Part shown: positions 1-10,034 of the stretch, in pieces
Numbering within the stretch: position 1 is the stretch's first letter
How the letters are laid out: each line of letters opens with the position of its first letter
Origin: Pseudodesulfovibrio thermohalotolerans
Lineage (GTDB): Bacteria; Desulfobacterota; Desulfovibrionia; Desulfovibrionales; Desulfovibrionaceae
Direction of reading: 5' to 3'
Length of the DNA stretch: 64,000 bases
NCBI RefSeq assembly: GCF_021353295.2
Contig: NZ_CP120635.1
Coordinates: forward strand, 621,501-685,500
Notes under the pieces: generated by a model
What the model was told of the DNA's origin: nothing
Databases searched by the model: none
Seen by the model: the letters and a program-made list of their open reading frames with translations, nothing else
Made by a program: the position numbers and the translations under genes

Positions 1-1
1 A

Positions 2-697
2 ATCCGTTTTACCCATGCGGTGCTGTTCATCCTCTGGGGGATGATGAGTATCGGCGGGCTGTATTATGTTTTTCTGCTGTCGATACAACACAGCGGAGCT
101 GCCATGGGGGAGATCCTGCTTTACACCGCACCCATCTGGGTTGCGGTCTTCACTCGTCTGTTTTCCCGAGAGGAGGAGGTCTCCCGGCAGAAATGGATGG
201 CCATCCTCATCGCGCTGTGCGGCGTGGGGTTCGTCTGTTTTTCCGGCGGCAGCCTCCAGAGCGGATATTCCAAGCTGGGGATAGCCTGCGGGCTGGCTTC
301 GGGATTGTGCTACGCGTTCCAGTATCCTTTTTTTAAGCGTTGGCAGAAGCTGTATAAGACCGAAGCCATTTATTCCTATATGCATGTCGGCGGGGTTCTT
401 GTTCTCCTGCCCATGATTCAATTCGATGTCCCGTATACGTCGCAGACCTGGGCCACGACGGTGATGATGGCCGTGTTTACCGGCTATCTGGCCTTTTGGG
501 CCTACGGCCAAGGACTCAAGCGCGCTCCGCAGGTGCATGTCGCGGTACTCTGCAACCTGGAGCCGATTCTCGGGACGCTGTGGGTGTGTTTCTTTTTCGG
601 CGAAAATTTTACCCCGGTCGGTTGGCTTGGCTTCTTCCTGATTCTCTTCGCCATTCTCATTCTTGCCATGGACCGGAGCAGACAACATGCCGTGTAA
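2..697 (+). CDS. EamA/DMT-family membrane transporter, 5' end missing
   Basis: The reading frame is open to the left edge of the window, so the N-terminus is missing and about 231 codons remain. The visible part is very hydrophobic, with seven or so membrane segments, and shows the internal repeat style of EamA (drug/metabolite transporter) proteins, for example AAMGEILLYTAPIWVAVFTRL and a C-terminal half ending in a lysine/arginine-poor helix followed by DRSRQHAV. Substrate cannot be told; family members export amino acids, nucleosides or other metabolites across the inner membrane. Its last 11 bases overlap lpxB, so the two genes are co-transcribed. A GTG codon at 20 could be read as a start, but the upstream codons look like membrane-protein sequence and I prefer a gene truncated by the window edge. 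Confidence 0.82.
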   Translation: MRFTHAVLFILWGMMSIGGLYYVFLLSIQHSGAAMGEILLYTAPIWVAVFTRLFSREEEVSRQKWMAILIALCGVGFVCFSGGSLQSGYSKLGIACGLASGLCYAFQYPFFKRWQKLYKTEAIYSYMHVGGVLVLLPMIQFDVPYTSQTWATTVMMAVFTGYLAFWAYGQGLKRAPQVHVAVLCNLEPILGTLWVCFFFGENFTPVGWLGFFLILFAILILAMDRSRQHAV

Positions 698-1811
698 TAT
701 CTGGATCAACTGTAGCGAAGCCTCCGGCGACATGTACGCCGGTGCCCTGGCCGGCGAGTTGCTTCGCCGATCACCCGACCTCGAAATCTGCGGCATGGGC
801 GGCAGCATGATGGCGGCCGGGGGCGCCAAGGTGAATTTCCCCATGAGCCGATTGAGTTTCGCGGGGTTCCTCGACGTCCTTCGCGGGCTGCCCGGGATCA
901 TCCGCCTGCGCCGCGAGATCATCGGTGCGTGGGCGCGGCGGCGTCCGGATGTGGTCGTCATGATCGACTGCCCGGACTTCAACCTGCCGCTGGCCAAGGC
1001 TGCCCACGACATGAACATCCCGGTCCTGTATTTCATCGCGCCGCAACTCTGGGCCTGGAAGCAGAAGGGCATGGAAACCCTGCGCCGCTGCGTGCGGGAT
1101 ATCCTGTGCGCCTTGCCGTTCGAGCCTTCGTTTTTTCGGGGCGGCGGATGCAGCCCGGTCTATGCCGGTCATCCGCTCCTGGACATGATTCCGCTTCAGT
1201 CCCTGGACGCGCTGAAGCCCGATCCCAGCCTGATCGGCATCATGCCGGGGAGCAGGCGGAAGGAGGTCGCCTTCCTTCTGCCCGGTTTCGCCGAGGCGGC
1301 AGCCCGCATTCATCGGGAAATGCCCGGACTCTGTTTCACCATCGCCCGCGCCCCGGGCATCAGCGATCATTTCATCAGGCGGCATTGGCGCGACGACGTG
1401 CCGGTATCCATTGTGGAGCCCGCGGAGCGTTTTCGGATGATCCGCAGGTCGGGCATGGTCCTGGCCGCGTCCGGGACCGCGACCCTGGAGACCGGCCTCA
1501 TCGGCACCCCGACCATCGTGGCCTACAAGCTCGATCGTCCGGCCGCCTACATCCTCCGCAAGCTGGCCTTGTCCCGGCGCATCAGCCTGACCAATATCCT
1601 GCTCGGCAGGGAGTTGTTCCCCGAGTATTTGCAGGAGAGGGCGACGCCGCAGAACTATTATGGACAAATGAAGGCCTGGCTGAACAATCCCGGCACGTTG
1701 CCGGATATCCGTGCCGAACTGCAGGAGCTTCGTCGTCTGGCCGGTCCCTCCGGGGCCATAGGGTTCGCGGCGAACAGGATTCTTGCGCAACACCAAGGAG
1801 GCCAGAAGTGA
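687..1811 (+). CDS. lpxB: Lipid-A-disaccharide synthase
   Basis: LpxB joins UDP-2,3-diacylglucosamine and lipid X to make the disaccharide core of lipid A at the inner face of the inner membrane. The 374-residue product is close to the usual ~380. It begins IWINCSEASGDMYAGALAGE, the typical LpxB N-terminus, and carries YFIAPQLWAWKQ (about residues 113-124) and the sugar-nucleotide binding stretch GIMPGSRRKEV. I chose the ATG at 687 rather than the in-frame ATG at 663 because GGAG at 675-678 lies 8 bases upstream and the family N-terminus starts there. It overlaps the preceding transporter gene by 11 bases and proC by 4 bases (GTGA), so this is an operon. Presence of lpxB shows a lipopolysaccharide-bearing outer membrane. 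Confidence 0.96.
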   Translation: MPCNIWINCSEASGDMYAGALAGELLRRSPDLEICGMGGSMMAAGGAKVNFPMSRLSFAGFLDVLRGLPGIIRLRREIIGAWARRRPDVVVMIDCPDFNLPLAKAAHDMNIPVLYFIAPQLWAWKQKGMETLRRCVRDILCALPFEPSFFRGGGCSPVYAGHPLLDMIPLQSLDALKPDPSLIGIMPGSRRKEVAFLLPGFAEAAARIHREMPGLCFTIARAPGISDHFIRRHWRDDVPVSIVEPAERFRMIRRSGMVLAASGTATLETGLIGTPTIVAYKLDRPAAYILRKLALSRRISLTNILLGRELFPEYLQERATPQNYYGQMKAWLNNPGTLPDIRAELQELRRLAGPSGAIGFAANRILAQHQGGQK

Positions 1812-2602
1812 ACATCGGATTCATCGGAACAGGCAACATGGGCGGAGCCGTCATACGCACGCTCAAGGATGTGGAAGGCGTAACCGTATACGGGGTGAAC
1901 CGGACAAGGAGCAAGTTGGACGCCCTTGCCGCCGAGACCGGGCTCGTCCCCTGCGGCGGCGTGCGCGAGTTGGCGGAAAAGGCGGATTGCATCGTCCTGG
2001 CCGTGAAGCCGCAACAGGCCGGGCACATCTGGCCGGAGCTCACGCCCGCGCTGACCGGCGACAAGTGCCTGGTGTCCATCGCGGCGGGCCTGACCCTGGA
2101 CGATCTGGCGGGCCGGGTGAACCATGTTTGCCCCGTGGTCCGGGCCATGCCCAATACCCCGGCTCTGATCGGGGAGGGAGTAACTGCCGTGTGCTTCGAC
2201 GACCCGGGCCTCACGGATGGGCAGAAGCAGGCTGTGCAGGAGCTTTTTCAATATTCCGGCGATGTCCATGTCCTGCCCGAGAGCCAGTTCGACGTCTTCA
2301 CCGCCGTCATCGGCTCGGGCCCGGCATTCATCTTCTATCTCATTGAGACCATGATCGAATCCGGCGTGGAGCTGGGTCTGGAGCGGGAGGCTTCCTCCCG
2401 CATGGTCAAGAAGCTGTTTCGCGGGGCGAGCCTCATGGCGGAGCAATCTTCCGAGCACGTCAGTATGCTCAAGGAGATGTCCATCGCCCCGGCCGGAACC
2501 ACCATCGCCGCTCTGGCTCATTTCGACCGTACCGCCGTGCGCGGAAACATCATGGACGCCATTCGCATGGCTTACGCGCGCAGCGTGGAGCTGGGCGGCT
2601 GA
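1808..2602 (+). CDS. proC: Pyrroline-5-carboxylate reductase
   Basis: ProC reduces 1-pyrroline-5-carboxylate to proline with NAD(P)H in the cytoplasm, the last step of proline synthesis. The 264-residue product has the N-terminal Rossmann motif FIGTGNMGGAVI (residues 4-15), the middle segment VVRAMPNTPALIGEGVTA and the C-terminal substrate/dimer region with IGSGPAFIFYLIE and APAGTTIAAL. The start is GTG at 1808, embedded in the lpxB stop (GTGA overlap), with a strong AAGGAGG at 1795-1801. An ATG in this frame far upstream at 929 lies inside lpxB and is a shadow. The gene ends the EamA-lpxB-proC operon and a clear terminator follows. The functional link with lpxB is only positional. Confidence 0.96.
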   Translation: MNIGFIGTGNMGGAVIRTLKDVEGVTVYGVNRTRSKLDALAAETGLVPCGGVRELAEKADCIVLAVKPQQAGHIWPELTPALTGDKCLVSIAAGLTLDDLAGRVNHVCPVVRAMPNTPALIGEGVTAVCFDDPGLTDGQKQAVQELFQYSGDVHVLPESQFDVFTAVIGSGPAFIFYLIETMIESGVELGLEREASSRMVKKLFRGASLMAEQSSEHVSMLKEMSIAPAGTTIAALAHFDRTAVRGNIMDAIRMAYARSVELGG

Positions 2603-2653
2603 ACACCCCGGGCAGCGGAGTCGAACCTCGCCGACTTCGCCGTCAACACATAC

Positions 2654-2685
2654 GGACACCGGACTTCCTGCCGGTGTCCTTTTTA
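2654..2685 (+). terminator. Rho-independent terminator after proC
   Basis: Perfect 9-bp stem GGACACCGG / CCGGTGTCC (2654-2662 and 2671-2679) with an 8-base loop, followed by TTTTTT. It ends the + strand lpxB-proC operon. Confidence 0.9.
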
Positions 2686-2712
2686 TTATGTTCGCAATGC
2701 ACGGACCAATGA

Positions 2713-2749
2713 GAAAAGGCCGCGTCCCGTTCGATCGGGGCGCGGCCTT
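2713..2749 (-). terminator. Terminator of the acrAB operon
   Basis: Fourteen-base arms at 2716-2729 and 2736-2749 pair with one G-U/mismatch. Read on the minus strand the stem is followed by TTTTCTC. It lies 30 bases beyond the acrB stop and faces the proC terminator, so the two converging operons are insulated. Confidence 0.85.
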
Positions 2750-2778
2750 GCCGTATTGTTTGGGCGGCGGGTTCGTGT

Positions 2779-5700
2779 TTATACGGGGTTGTCCCGGTGC
2801 GTCGCGGCCGGTTCCGGCTCGTCGGCGTGCGCGGGCTTGAACTTGAAGACCTTGCGCAGGGCCACATACAGCAGGGGGATGAAGAATATCCCCAGGATGG
2901 TGGCCGCGATCATGCCGCCCATGACGCCTATGCCCACGGAGTTCTGTGCGCCCGAGCCCGCGCCCGAAGCCACGGCCAGGGGGCTGACGCCGAGGATGAA
3001 GGCGAAGGAGGTCATCAGGATGGGGCGCAGCCTCAATCGGGCGGCGGTGAGGGTGGCCTCGATAACGCCGAGACCGGCCTCTTGCTGGGCCACGGCGAAT
3101 TCCACGATAAGGATGGCGTTCTTGGCGGCCAGACCGATGGTGGTCAGCAGGCCGACCTTGAAGTAGACGTCGTTGCTTTGCCCGAACAGGGTGGCCGCGA
3201 AGAGCGCGCCGAAGATGCCCACGGGTACCGAGAGGATGACCGCAAACGGAATGGACCAGCTTTCGTACAGGGCGGCCAGGCAGAGGAAGACCACCAGGAT
3301 GGACAGGGCGTAGAGCGGCGCGGCCTGGTTGCCGGACAGCTCCTCCTGCGCCGACAGGCCGGTCCACTGGAGGTTGAACCCCGCCGGGAGTTGGGAGACG
3401 AGCCTCGCGGCTTCGGCCATGGCATCGCCCGAGCTGACGCCCGGGGCCGCCTGGCCCTGAATCTCAACGGCCGACGAGCCGTTGAACCGCTCCAGCCTGG
3501 GCGAGTCGAAGGTCCACCGGCCGGTCGCGAACGAGGCGAACGGAACCATGCCGCCCCTGTCGTTGCGCACAAACCAGCGATCCACATCGCTCGGCTGCAT
3601 CCGGAAGTCACGGTCGCCCTGCATGTACACGGGCTTGACGCGGCCCCGGTCGATGAAGTCGTTGACGTAGTCGCTGCCCCAGGCCGTGGAAAGGGTGGTG
3701 TTGATGTCCGAGAACGAGAGTCCGAGGGCGCCCGCCTTTTCCTGGTCGATGTCGATGTGGTACTGCGGCTCGTCTTCCTGTCCGTTGGGGCGAGTATTGG
3801 ACAGCAGCGGACTCTGGGCGGCCAGGCCCAGGAACTGGTTGCGCGCCTGCATGAGCCTGTCGTGTCCGGCCCCGTTGATGTCCTGGAGGTAGAAGTCGAA
3901 GCCGTTGGACGTGCCCATGCCGTGAATGGCGGGCGGGGCCAGGGCGAAGATGCGGGCCTCGGTCATGCGCGAGAACGCGCCCATGGCCCGTCCCGCCACG
4001 GCCTGGGCCGAAAGGGCGGGCGAGTGTCGTTCCTCGAAGGGCTTGAGCCGGATAAAGGCGATGCCCACGTTCTGGCCAGCGCCGCCGAAGCTGAAGCCCA
4101 CGGTGGTGAACACGCCTTCGATGGCTTCCTGCTCCTGGTTGAGGAAATAGTCGGAGACCTTGTCCAAGACCCGGGCGGTGCGCTCCTGGGTGGCTCCCAC
4201 CGGAAGCTGGACGCTGGCGATGAGGATGCCCTGGTCCTCCATGGGGAGGAACGAGCTGGGCATCTTTATTAACATCCAGGCCATGGCTGCGGTGAGGATC
4301 AGGAAAATGGCCAGGAAACGGCCGGTCCGGCAGAGCATCCACTTCGTGCCGTCATGGTAGGCGGTTGTGGATTTGTCGAAGACGCGGTTGAACCAGCGGA
4401 AAAAGCTGATCTGCTTGTCGTGGCTCACGGGCCGCAGGATGGAGGCGCACAGAGCCGGGGTCAGGATCAGGGCCACCAGGACCGAGAGGACCATGGCCGA
4501 GACGATGGTCAGGGAGAATTGGCGGTAGATAATGCCTACCGAGCCGCCGAAGAAGGCCATGGGCACGAAGACCGCGGACAGGACCGTGGCGATGCCCACC
4601 AGGGCTCCGGAGATCTCCTTCATGGACTTGCGTGTGGCTTCGCGGGGGCTGAGCCCTTCGGTGGCCATGACGCGCTCCACGTTCTCCACCACGACGATGG
4701 CGTCGTCCACCAGCAGGCCGATGGCCAGGACCATGGCGAACATGGTCAGGGTGTTGATGGAGTATCCGGCCGCCGACAGGATCGCGAAGGTGCCGAGCAG
4801 AACCACGGGCACGGCGATGGTCGGGATGAAGGTCGCCCGGATGTTCTGCAGGAAGAGGAGCATGACGATGAAGACCAGGATGACAGCCTCAATGAGCGTC
4901 TCGATCACGTCGGCGATGGAGAGCTTGACGAACGGCGTGGTGTCGTAGGGGTAGACCACCTCGATGCTCGGGGGGAAGGTCGGGGCGAGCTTGTCGATGG
5001 CCGCTTCCACGGCCTCGGCGGTCTGGATGGCGTTGGCACCGGTGGCCAGCTTGATGGCCAGGCCAGCGCCGGGCTTGCCGTTGTAGCGCGCGCTGGTGGT
5101 GTAGCTCTCGGCTCCGAGCTCGACGTCGGCCACGTCCGAGAGCCGGACGATAGAGCCGTCCGACGAGCTTTTGATGATGATGTTGCGGAATTGTTCCGGC
5201 GTCTGCAACCGGCTGCGGGCGGTGATGGTGGCGTTGAGCTGCTGGCCTTCGCGGGCGGGCAGGCCGCCGAGCTGGCCCGCCGATATCTGGGTGTTCTGCG
5301 CCTGGATGGCCGAGGCCACATCGCCGGGCATGAGCGAATATCCGGCCAGCTTGTCCGGGTTGAGCCAGATGCGCATGGCGTAGGACGACGCAAAGAGCTC
5401 GGTGTCGCCCACGCCCTCCACGCGTTTCAGCGTGTCGTTGAGGGAGCTGTCCACGTAGTCCGCGATATCCACCGAGGACATGCTTCCGTCCTTGGAGACG
5501 AAGCCGATGACCACCAGGAAGCTGTCCGAGGACTTGGTCACGCTGACGCCGTTGCTCTGGACCACTTCCGGCAATTGGGCCGTGACGCGCTGGAGCTTGT
5601 TCTGAACCTGCATCTGGGCCACGTCCGGGTTGGCCTCGTTGGTGAAGGTCAGGGTGATTTCAGAGGACCCCGTGGAGGTGGACGTGGACGTCATATAGTC

Positions 5701-5925
5701 GAGGTTGTCGATGCCGGTCATGCCCTGCTCGATGACCTTGGTCACCGAGTTCTCGACAGTTTTGGCGTCCGCGCCTGGGTAGCTGCAATTGACGCTCACG
5801 GAAGTGGGCGCGATGTCCGGGTATTGGGATATGGAGAGGGAGTCGAGGGCTAGCAGGCCCGCGAGCATGATGACGATGGCTATGACCCATGCGAAGATGG
5901 GCCGCTTGATGAAAAATTCGGACAT
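2779..5925 (-). CDS. acrB: RND multidrug efflux pump, inner-membrane subunit (AcrB/MexB type)
   Basis: This 1048-residue protein is a full-length HAE1-family RND transporter, the proton-driven pump that binds drugs in its periplasmic porter domain and passes them to an outer-membrane channel. It starts with the hallmark [17 protein letters not shown]. It has the central proton-relay helix [15 protein letters not shown] with the paired aspartates, and ends with a second bundle containing [14 protein letters not shown] and the usual charged cytoplasmic tail. Two repeats of one helix, a large loop and five more helices can be followed along the sequence. It follows acrA with 7 bases between them and is transcribed with it. 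No outer-membrane TolC-like gene is present here, so the channel must be encoded elsewhere. Substrates are unknown. Confidence 0.96.
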   Translation of the reverse strand: MSEFFIKRPIFAWVIAIVIMLAGLLALDSLSISQYPDIAPTSVSVNCSYPGADAKTVENSVTKVIEQGMTGIDNLDYMTSTSTSTGSSEITLTFTNEANPDVAQMQVQNKLQRVTAQLPEVVQSNGVSVTKSSDSFLVVIGFVSKDGSMSSVDIADYVDSSLNDTLKRVEGVGDTELFASSYAMRIWLNPDKLAGYSLMPGDVASAIQAQNTQISAGQLGGLPAREGQQLNATITARSRLQTPEQFRNIIIKSSSDGSIVRLSDVADVELGAESYTTSARYNGKPGAGLAIKLATGANAIQTAEAVEAAIDKLAPTFPPSIEVVYPYDTTPFVKLSIADVIETLIEAVILVFIVMLLFLQNIRATFIPTIAVPVVLLGTFAILSAAGYSINTLTMFAMVLAIGLLVDDAIVVVENVERVMATEGLSPREATRKSMKEISGALVGIATVLSAVFVPMAFFGGSVGIIYRQFSLTIVSAMVLSVLVALILTPALCASILRPVSHDKQISFFRWFNRVFDKSTTAYHDGTKWMLCRTGRFLAIFLILTAAMAWMLIKMPSSFLPMEDQGILIASVQLPVGATQERTARVLDKVSDYFLNQEQEAIEGVFTTVGFSFGGAGQNVGIAFIRLKPFEERHSPALSAQAVAGRAMGAFSRMTEARIFALAPPAIHGMGTSNGFDFYLQDINGAGHDRLMQARNQFLGLAAQSPLLSNTRPNGQEDEPQYHIDIDQEKAGALGLSFSDINTTLSTAWGSDYVNDFIDRGRVKPVYMQGDRDFRMQPSDVDRWFVRNDRGGMVPFASFATGRWTFDSPRLERFNGSSAVEIQGQAAPGVSSGDAMAEAARLVSQLPAGFNLQWTGLSAQEELSGNQAAPLYALSILVVFLCLAALYESWSIPFAVILSVPVGIFGALFAATLFGQSNDVYFKVGLLTTIGLAAKNAILIVEFAVAQQEAGLGVIEATLTAARLRLRPILMTSFAFILGVSPLAVASGAGSGAQNSVGIGVMGGMIAATILGIFFIPLLYVALRKVFKFKPAHADEPEPAATHRDNPV

Positions 5926-5932
5926 GGCCGGT

Positions 5933-7186
5933 CTAGCCCTCTCCGCGCTCCGGGGCGTTTCCCCCGGTCCCTTCGGCCTGCACGGGCCGCACTTCGCCGG
6001 TGGCGTCCACCACGGTCATTTCCCTGGTGTTTACGGACTGTCCTGCCTGGATGAACTGGGAGCCCTGGACCACCAGCTTGTCACCCTCGTTGATGCCGGA
6101 CTCCACGAGCCAGGAGTTACCGACGTTCCGGCGCACCGAGAGCACCCGCTGCTCGACCTTGCCGTTCTTGTTCACGAACAGGGCGAGGGGGTCGCCCTTG
6201 GTGTTCCTGGCGACGGCCCGCTGGGGCACCAGGTAACAGTCGTCCACCCGGCCTTCCTCAATGACGGCCCGCACGTACATGCCCGGCAGGAGCAACCTTT
6301 CCGGGTTGGGGAACTGGGCGCGCACGGTGAAGGTGCCGGTGCCCTCGTCCACCTTGGCCTCGGAGAATTCCAGAGTGCCGGTGTGCGGGTAAACGGTTCC
6401 GTTCTCAAGCTTCAGCGTCACGGGCATGGTCGTGCCGGAAACGTGGATGCGCCCGGTGGCGATGGCCTGGCGCAGGTCGAGCAGGTCGGTGCTCGACTGG
6501 GTCATGTCCACGAAAATGGTGTCAAGTTGGCGGATGGTGGTCAGCGGCACGCTTTGGTTGGCTGTCACCAGCGCGCCGGGCGTGAGGTTGGATTTTTCGA
6601 TGCGGCCGCTGATGGGGGCCTTGATTTCGGTGTACCCGAGATTGATGCGCGCGCGTTCCACCTCGGCCTTGGCCGAGGCCACGGCGGCCAGGTCGGCCTC
6701 GTAGATGGCCTTGGCGTCCTCGTAGTCCTGCGAGCTGATGGCCTTGTCCCGAATGAGCTCGGAATATCGCTTGGCCTTGTTTTCGGAACTGGGCAGGGCG
6801 GCCTGTGCCTTTTTCAGAGTGGCCATGGCGCTGTCATAGGCGGCGCGGTAGCTCGACGGTTCGATGCGGTAGAGCACGTCGCCTTCCTTGACTTCGCTGC
6901 CTTCGCGGAAAAGCCGTTCGCGGATGATGCCGTCCACCTGGGGGCGGACGTCGGCCACGAGCGAGGTGGTGGTCCTGCCCGGCAGCTCGGAGGTCAGGGT
7001 CACGGACTGCGAATGAAGCGTCTCGACGCCGACCTCAATCGGCGCTTTGGTGGCCTGGGCCTCGGGGGTGCTGCCCTTGCAGCCGGCCAGTCCGGCCAGG
7101 ATGGACAGGCAGAACAGGAGCAGCGGGAGAACGGCCACACTGCCCTGGACGGAAGGGAAAAGTCTCTTGGACGGGGCGATCTGCAA
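5933..7186 (-). CDS. acrA: RND efflux periplasmic adaptor lipoprotein (AcrA/MexA type)
   Basis: This is the membrane-fusion protein that links AcrB to an outer-membrane channel. It has an N-terminal lipoprotein signal ending in the lipobox LAGLAGC, so it is anchored to the inner membrane. Then come a lipoyl-like/biotinyl region ([31 protein letters not shown]), a coiled-coil hairpin rich in Ala, Glu and Lys, the second lipoyl half ([15 protein letters not shown]) and beta-barrel domains. Start choice: in-frame ATGs exist at 7222 and 7219 but have no ribosome site. A TTG at 7186 is preceded at 8 bases by AGGAGG (7195-7200) and yields a compact 35-residue signal, so I prefer it (417 residues). 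The divergent tetR gene is the likely repressor. Confidence 0.92.
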   Translation of the reverse strand: MQIAPSKRLFPSVQGSVAVLPLLLFCLSILAGLAGCKGSTPEAQATKAPIEVGVETLHSQSVTLTSELPGRTTTSLVADVRPQVDGIIRERLFREGSEVKEGDVLYRIEPSSYRAAYDSAMATLKKAQAALPSSENKAKRYSELIRDKAISSQDYEDAKAIYEADLAAVASAKAEVERARINLGYTEIKAPISGRIEKSNLTPGALVTANQSVPLTTIRQLDTIFVDMTQSSTDLLDLRQAIATGRIHVSGTTMPVTLKLENGTVYPHTGTLEFSEAKVDEGTGTFTVRAQFPNPERLLLPGMYVRAVIEEGRVDDCYLVPQRAVARNTKGDPLALFVNKNGKVEQRVLSVRRNVGNSWLVESGINEGDKLVVQGSQFIQAGQSVNTREMTVVDATGEVRPVQAEGTGGNAPERGEG

Positions 7187-7222
7187 CGTCGATTCCTCCT
7201 TGACGCTCAAATGCGTCATCAA

Positions 7223-7244
7223 TTACGGTACCAGGCAGTACTAA
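7223..7244. promoter_or_regulatory. Imperfect inverted repeat between acrA and tetR, possible TetR operator
   Basis: TTACGGTACC and AGTACTAA surround a short spacer. The GTAC cores and the TTA/TAA ends are inverted but the spacing of the two halves differs by two bases. A second short inverted repeat, CCGGA / TCCGG, lies at 7258-7274 in the same divergent spacer. Local TetR-family repressors usually bind such sites to control both themselves and the pump. That either site is the operator is inference. Confidence 0.4.
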
Positions 7245-7311
7245 TATGGTCGGCGAGCCGGACTGTCAATCCGGAAAATTGTGAAAAGATGTAAAACAAA
7301 GGGGGCGGAAC

Positions 7312-7956
7312 ATGGGAACGGACGCGAAAGTTCGGCGGGGGCGGCCCAAGGCCATGCCCGACGACGAGCGTCGCAAGCAGATTGTCCAGGCGGCGGAAAA
7401 GCTGTTCATCCGCAAAGGGTTCGCCGACACCCGCACCCATGAGATAGCCGCGCTGTGCCGAATCTCCAAACAGACCCTTTATCGGCTTTTCCCGGGCAAG
7501 CTCGATCTGTTCGCGGCCGTTGTCGACGCGCACCGCCTGAAGATGGTCGATTTCGGCGACGGCTACGACGACATCCCTCTGGATGAGGCCCTGGCACGCA
7601 TGTTCATGATCGATCTCGACGAGGAAGCCTATGAGCTTCGCGGGGCATTCCTTCGCACCATAAACATCGAGGCTGTGCAACACCCCAAGATTCACGAGCT
7701 CTTGCGCCGACAGGGCGGCCGTCAGATCCGCGCCGAGCTGGCGAAGTGGCTGGACCGCCAGTGTCGGAAGGGGCGTCTTGAAATCAAGGACACCGGCAGC
7801 GCGGCGCATATGCTCTTGGACATGCTCGTGGGCGCGGTGTTCTTGGATGCCCAGGGCGGCTTCGGCTGGGCCGGACGGGAGGAGCGCGCCGCCCACTTCT
7901 GGCAGTGCATAGATATATTCCTTAAAGGAGTGCTGCCCGGCGGGGATCGATCCTGA
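7312..7956 (+). CDS. TetR/AcrR-family transcriptional regulator
   Basis: A 214-residue protein with an N-terminal TetR DNA-binding domain (about residues 18-65): RRKQIVQAAEKLFIRKGFADT, then the helix-turn-helix ISKQTLYRLFPGK. The C-terminal half is a helical ligand/dimer domain without a recognisable family signature. A basic N-terminal arm (VRRGRPK) precedes the domain, as in many AcrR-type repressors. The ATG at 7312 has a purine-rich GGGGGCGG just upstream. It is divergent from acrAB with about 125 bases between the start codons, the standard arrangement for a repressor of a drug pump induced by the pump's substrates. The inducer is unknown. Confidence 0.92.
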   Translation: MGTDAKVRRGRPKAMPDDERRKQIVQAAEKLFIRKGFADTRTHEIAALCRISKQTLYRLFPGKLDLFAAVVDAHRLKMVDFGDGYDDIPLDEALARMFMIDLDEEAYELRGAFLRTINIEAVQHPKIHELLRRQGGRQIRAELAKWLDRQCRKGRLEIKDTGSAAHMLLDMLVGAVFLDAQGGFGWAGREERAAHFWQCIDIFLKGVLPGGDRS

Positions 7957-8133
7957 CGCCTTGCACCGGCAGGCTTGAGGGCCGCTGCCACGGCTTTGCG
8001 CAGTCTTCCCGCTCGATCCTTCTCTGCGGGCGAGGCTTTCGTCTTTACTCCCAGCTGATTTGCGGTATGTTGAGGCACATGAGAATGATTCCGGGTTTTG
8101 TCCGAAAAGCCCCTCAACCAGCGAGAAATTTTC

Positions 8134-9615
8134 ATGAGCGAACATCTTCCTCAGTTTGAGATCGCCCGGAGCGGCGATCTCGCCCTCGGCATCCTGCCCC
8201 GCATGGCCAACCGTCACGGGCTCATCGCCGGGGCTACCGGGACGGGCAAGACCGTCAGCCTGCGGGTTCTGGCGGAGCACTTCAGCGACATCGGCGTGCC
8301 CGTCTTCATGGCGGACGTGAAGGGCGACATCGGGACCATGGCCCAGCCCGGCGGTGATCATGCCAAGGTCCGTGAACGGGTGGAGCAACTGGGACTCTCC
8401 GATTTTTCCCATCAGGCCTATCCCGTGACATTCTGGGATGTGTTCGGGACCAAGGGGCATCCCCTGCGGACCACGGTTTCGGAGATGGGACCGCTGCTTC
8501 TGGCCCGGCTGCTGGACTTGAACGATACCCAGAGCGGCGTCTTGTCCATGGCCTTCCGTATCGCCGATGACGAGGGGCTCCTGCTGCTCGATCTGAACGA
8601 TCTGCGCGCCATGCTGGTTTATCTGGCCGAGAACGCCAAACGGTTCCGAGCCGAATACGGGAATATCTCGGCGGCGTCGGTGGGCGCGATCCAGCGGGGC
8701 CTGCTCGCCCTGGAGGAGCAGGGCGCGGACGAGTTCTTCGGCGAACCCGCGCTGAACCTGGACGACCTGATGCAGACCCGGGATGGCAGGGGCGTAATCA
8801 ATATCCTGTCCGCGGACCGGCTGCTGCGTTCGCCGCGCGTCTATTCGACCATGCTGCTGTGGCTGCTGTCGGAGCTGTTCGAGTCCCTGCCCGAGGTGGG
8901 GGACCCGGAAAAGCCCCGGCTGGTCTTTTTTTTCGACGAGGCGCATCTGCTCTTCGATCGCGCTCCCCGTGCGCTGGTGGACAAAATCGAGATGGTCGTC
9001 CGGCTCATCCGTTCCAAGGGCGTGGGCGTGTACTTCGTGACCCAGATGCCCACGGACTTGCCGCCCGATGTGCTCGGCCAACTCGGCAACCGGGTGCAAC
9101 ATGCCCTGCGGGCCTACACTCCGCGAGACAGGAAAGCCGTGCGCACAGCGGCGCAAACCTTTCGCGTGAATCCGAATCTGGACGTGGAAGCGGCCATCAC
9201 CGACCTCGGTGTGGGCGAGGCCCTGGTCTCGTTCCTTGAGCGCAAGGGCGCACCGGGCACGGTGCAGAGGGCGTTGGTCCTGCCGCCCCGAAGCCGCCTC
9301 GGCGTTCTGGAGCCTGCGGAACTGGACAGGATCATTCGCGAATCGGTTTTGTACGGTCATTATGAACAGGAGATCGATCCGGAATCGGCCTACGAAATTC
9401 TCACCGCCCGTCGCGAGGAGATGGAAGCGCAACGGCAGGCCCACCTTCAGCGGCAGGAGCGGGAAAAGGAGGAGCGGCGGGCCGCCAGGGCGAGCCGTGC
9501 AGATTCCAATCGCCAGGGGTTGGTGGAAGCCTTTGCCAAATCCGCCATCCGCTCCATTGGCTCGGCCTTTGGCAGGCGTATCGTGCGCGGCGTGTTGGGT
9601 GGCCTTATGAAATAG
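8134..9615 (+). CDS. yjgR: YjgR/DUF853-family HerA-like ATPase
   Basis: This 493-residue cytoplasmic P-loop ATPase belongs to the DUF853/YjgR branch of the HerA-FtsK superfamily. The Walker A motif GATGTGKT is at residues 33-40 and the Walker B is [12 protein letters not shown], about residue 270. It contains [35 protein letters not shown], read as two pieces: a sensor-like VTQ strand and the arginine-rich region typical of the family. The C-terminus is a charged coiled segment ([14 protein letters not shown]) followed by a glycine/arginine tail. Cellular function is not established; related HerA proteins are hexameric DNA translocases. I chose ATG 8134 because homologues begin near here; a TTG at 8098 in frame adds a poor N-terminus. 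The gene stands alone with a terminator behind it. Confidence 0.88.
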   Translation: MSEHLPQFEIARSGDLALGILPRMANRHGLIAGATGTGKTVSLRVLAEHFSDIGVPVFMADVKGDIGTMAQPGGDHAKVRERVEQLGLSDFSHQAYPVTFWDVFGTKGHPLRTTVSEMGPLLLARLLDLNDTQSGVLSMAFRIADDEGLLLLDLNDLRAMLVYLAENAKRFRAEYGNISAASVGAIQRGLLALEEQGADEFFGEPALNLDDLMQTRDGRGVINILSADRLLRSPRVYSTMLLWLLSELFESLPEVGDPEKPRLVFFFDEAHLLFDRAPRALVDKIEMVVRLIRSKGVGVYFVTQMPTDLPPDVLGQLGNRVQHALRAYTPRDRKAVRTAAQTFRVNPNLDVEAAITDLGVGEALVSFLERKGAPGTVQRALVLPPRSRLGVLEPAELDRIIRESVLYGHYEQEIDPESAYEILTARREEMEAQRQAHLQRQEREKEERRAARASRADSNRQGLVEAFAKSAIRSIGSAFGRRIVRGVLGGLMK

Positions 9616-9638
9616 TCTTTCCCTCGCGACGGAGAAAA

Positions 9639-9673
9639 GGGGATGCGGGCGTTTGCCCCGCATCCCTTTTTTT
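9639..9673 (+). terminator. Rho-independent terminator after yjgR
   Basis: Perfect 10-bp stem GGGATGCGGG / CCCGCATCCC (9640-9649 and 9657-9666), 7-base loop, then seven T. Confidence 0.93.
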
Positions 9674-10034
9674 GCGCCCGGGGGGGGGACGAAAAAAGAT
9701 TTTGGTCGGCAAAAAACGGTTCGAAAATCCGCTTTATCGGGAGCGTGAAAATGAACCTGATTTTCGGGGTTGAAATTGGCTCGGAAAATACTCGAAAACG
9801 AATCCCGCCGACAAGAATATCCGCTGCCTGATTTTTCCGGTTGCTCGGCAAAAAGGGGGTATTTTTTGATTGACCGATCAATTAAAAAATGAACTTTTTT
9901 CAAAAAATAAGTAAATTCAAATAATTAGGAGTGAAATTTTTTCTTCACATTTTAAAATGGTGTGGTAGATGTGAGTCGTAGCCGGTTGGGTGCCGGTATT
10001 GAGAAGCAAATAAATTTAAAAAGAGGATATTGTG
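9674..10034. other. AT-rich non-coding stretch upstream of the OB-fold protein gene
   Basis: About 360 bases with much lower GC than the neighbours and no convincing gene. It contains a run of nine G (9680-9688), a direct repeat TCGGCAAAAA at 9706-9715 and 9845-9854, and several copies of CGAAAAT/ATTTTCG-like words between them. The small open frames here start inside the yjgR terminator or run antisense and look spurious. It could be a long 5' leader, a small RNA gene or a bound regulatory region. I cannot choose between these. Confidence 0.5.
9861..9890. promoter_or_regulatory. Crp/Fnr-like palindrome
   Basis: TTGAT (9866-9870), six bases, ATCAA (9877-9881), flanked by T-rich and A-rich arms that extend the symmetry. 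The half-sites look like Fnr (TTGAT/ATCAA), but the six-base spacing matches Crp/HcpR-type sites. It lies about 155 bases before the OB-fold gene. Function as an operator is inference. Confidence 0.4.

Noticed and set aside
4354..5853. Long + strand open frame opposite acrB
   Set aside because: Composition (many Asp, Gly, His, Val) is typical for the complement of a GC-rich gene; acrB on the other strand is complete.
9643..9831. 62-codon frame after yjgR
   Set aside because: It starts inside the yjgR terminator stem and has no ribosome site.
7219..9903. Very long open frame antisense to tetR and yjgR
   Set aside because: It is the mirror of two well supported genes in GC-rich DNA, is rich in Arg, Gly, His and Pro with no domain, and crosses a terminator.
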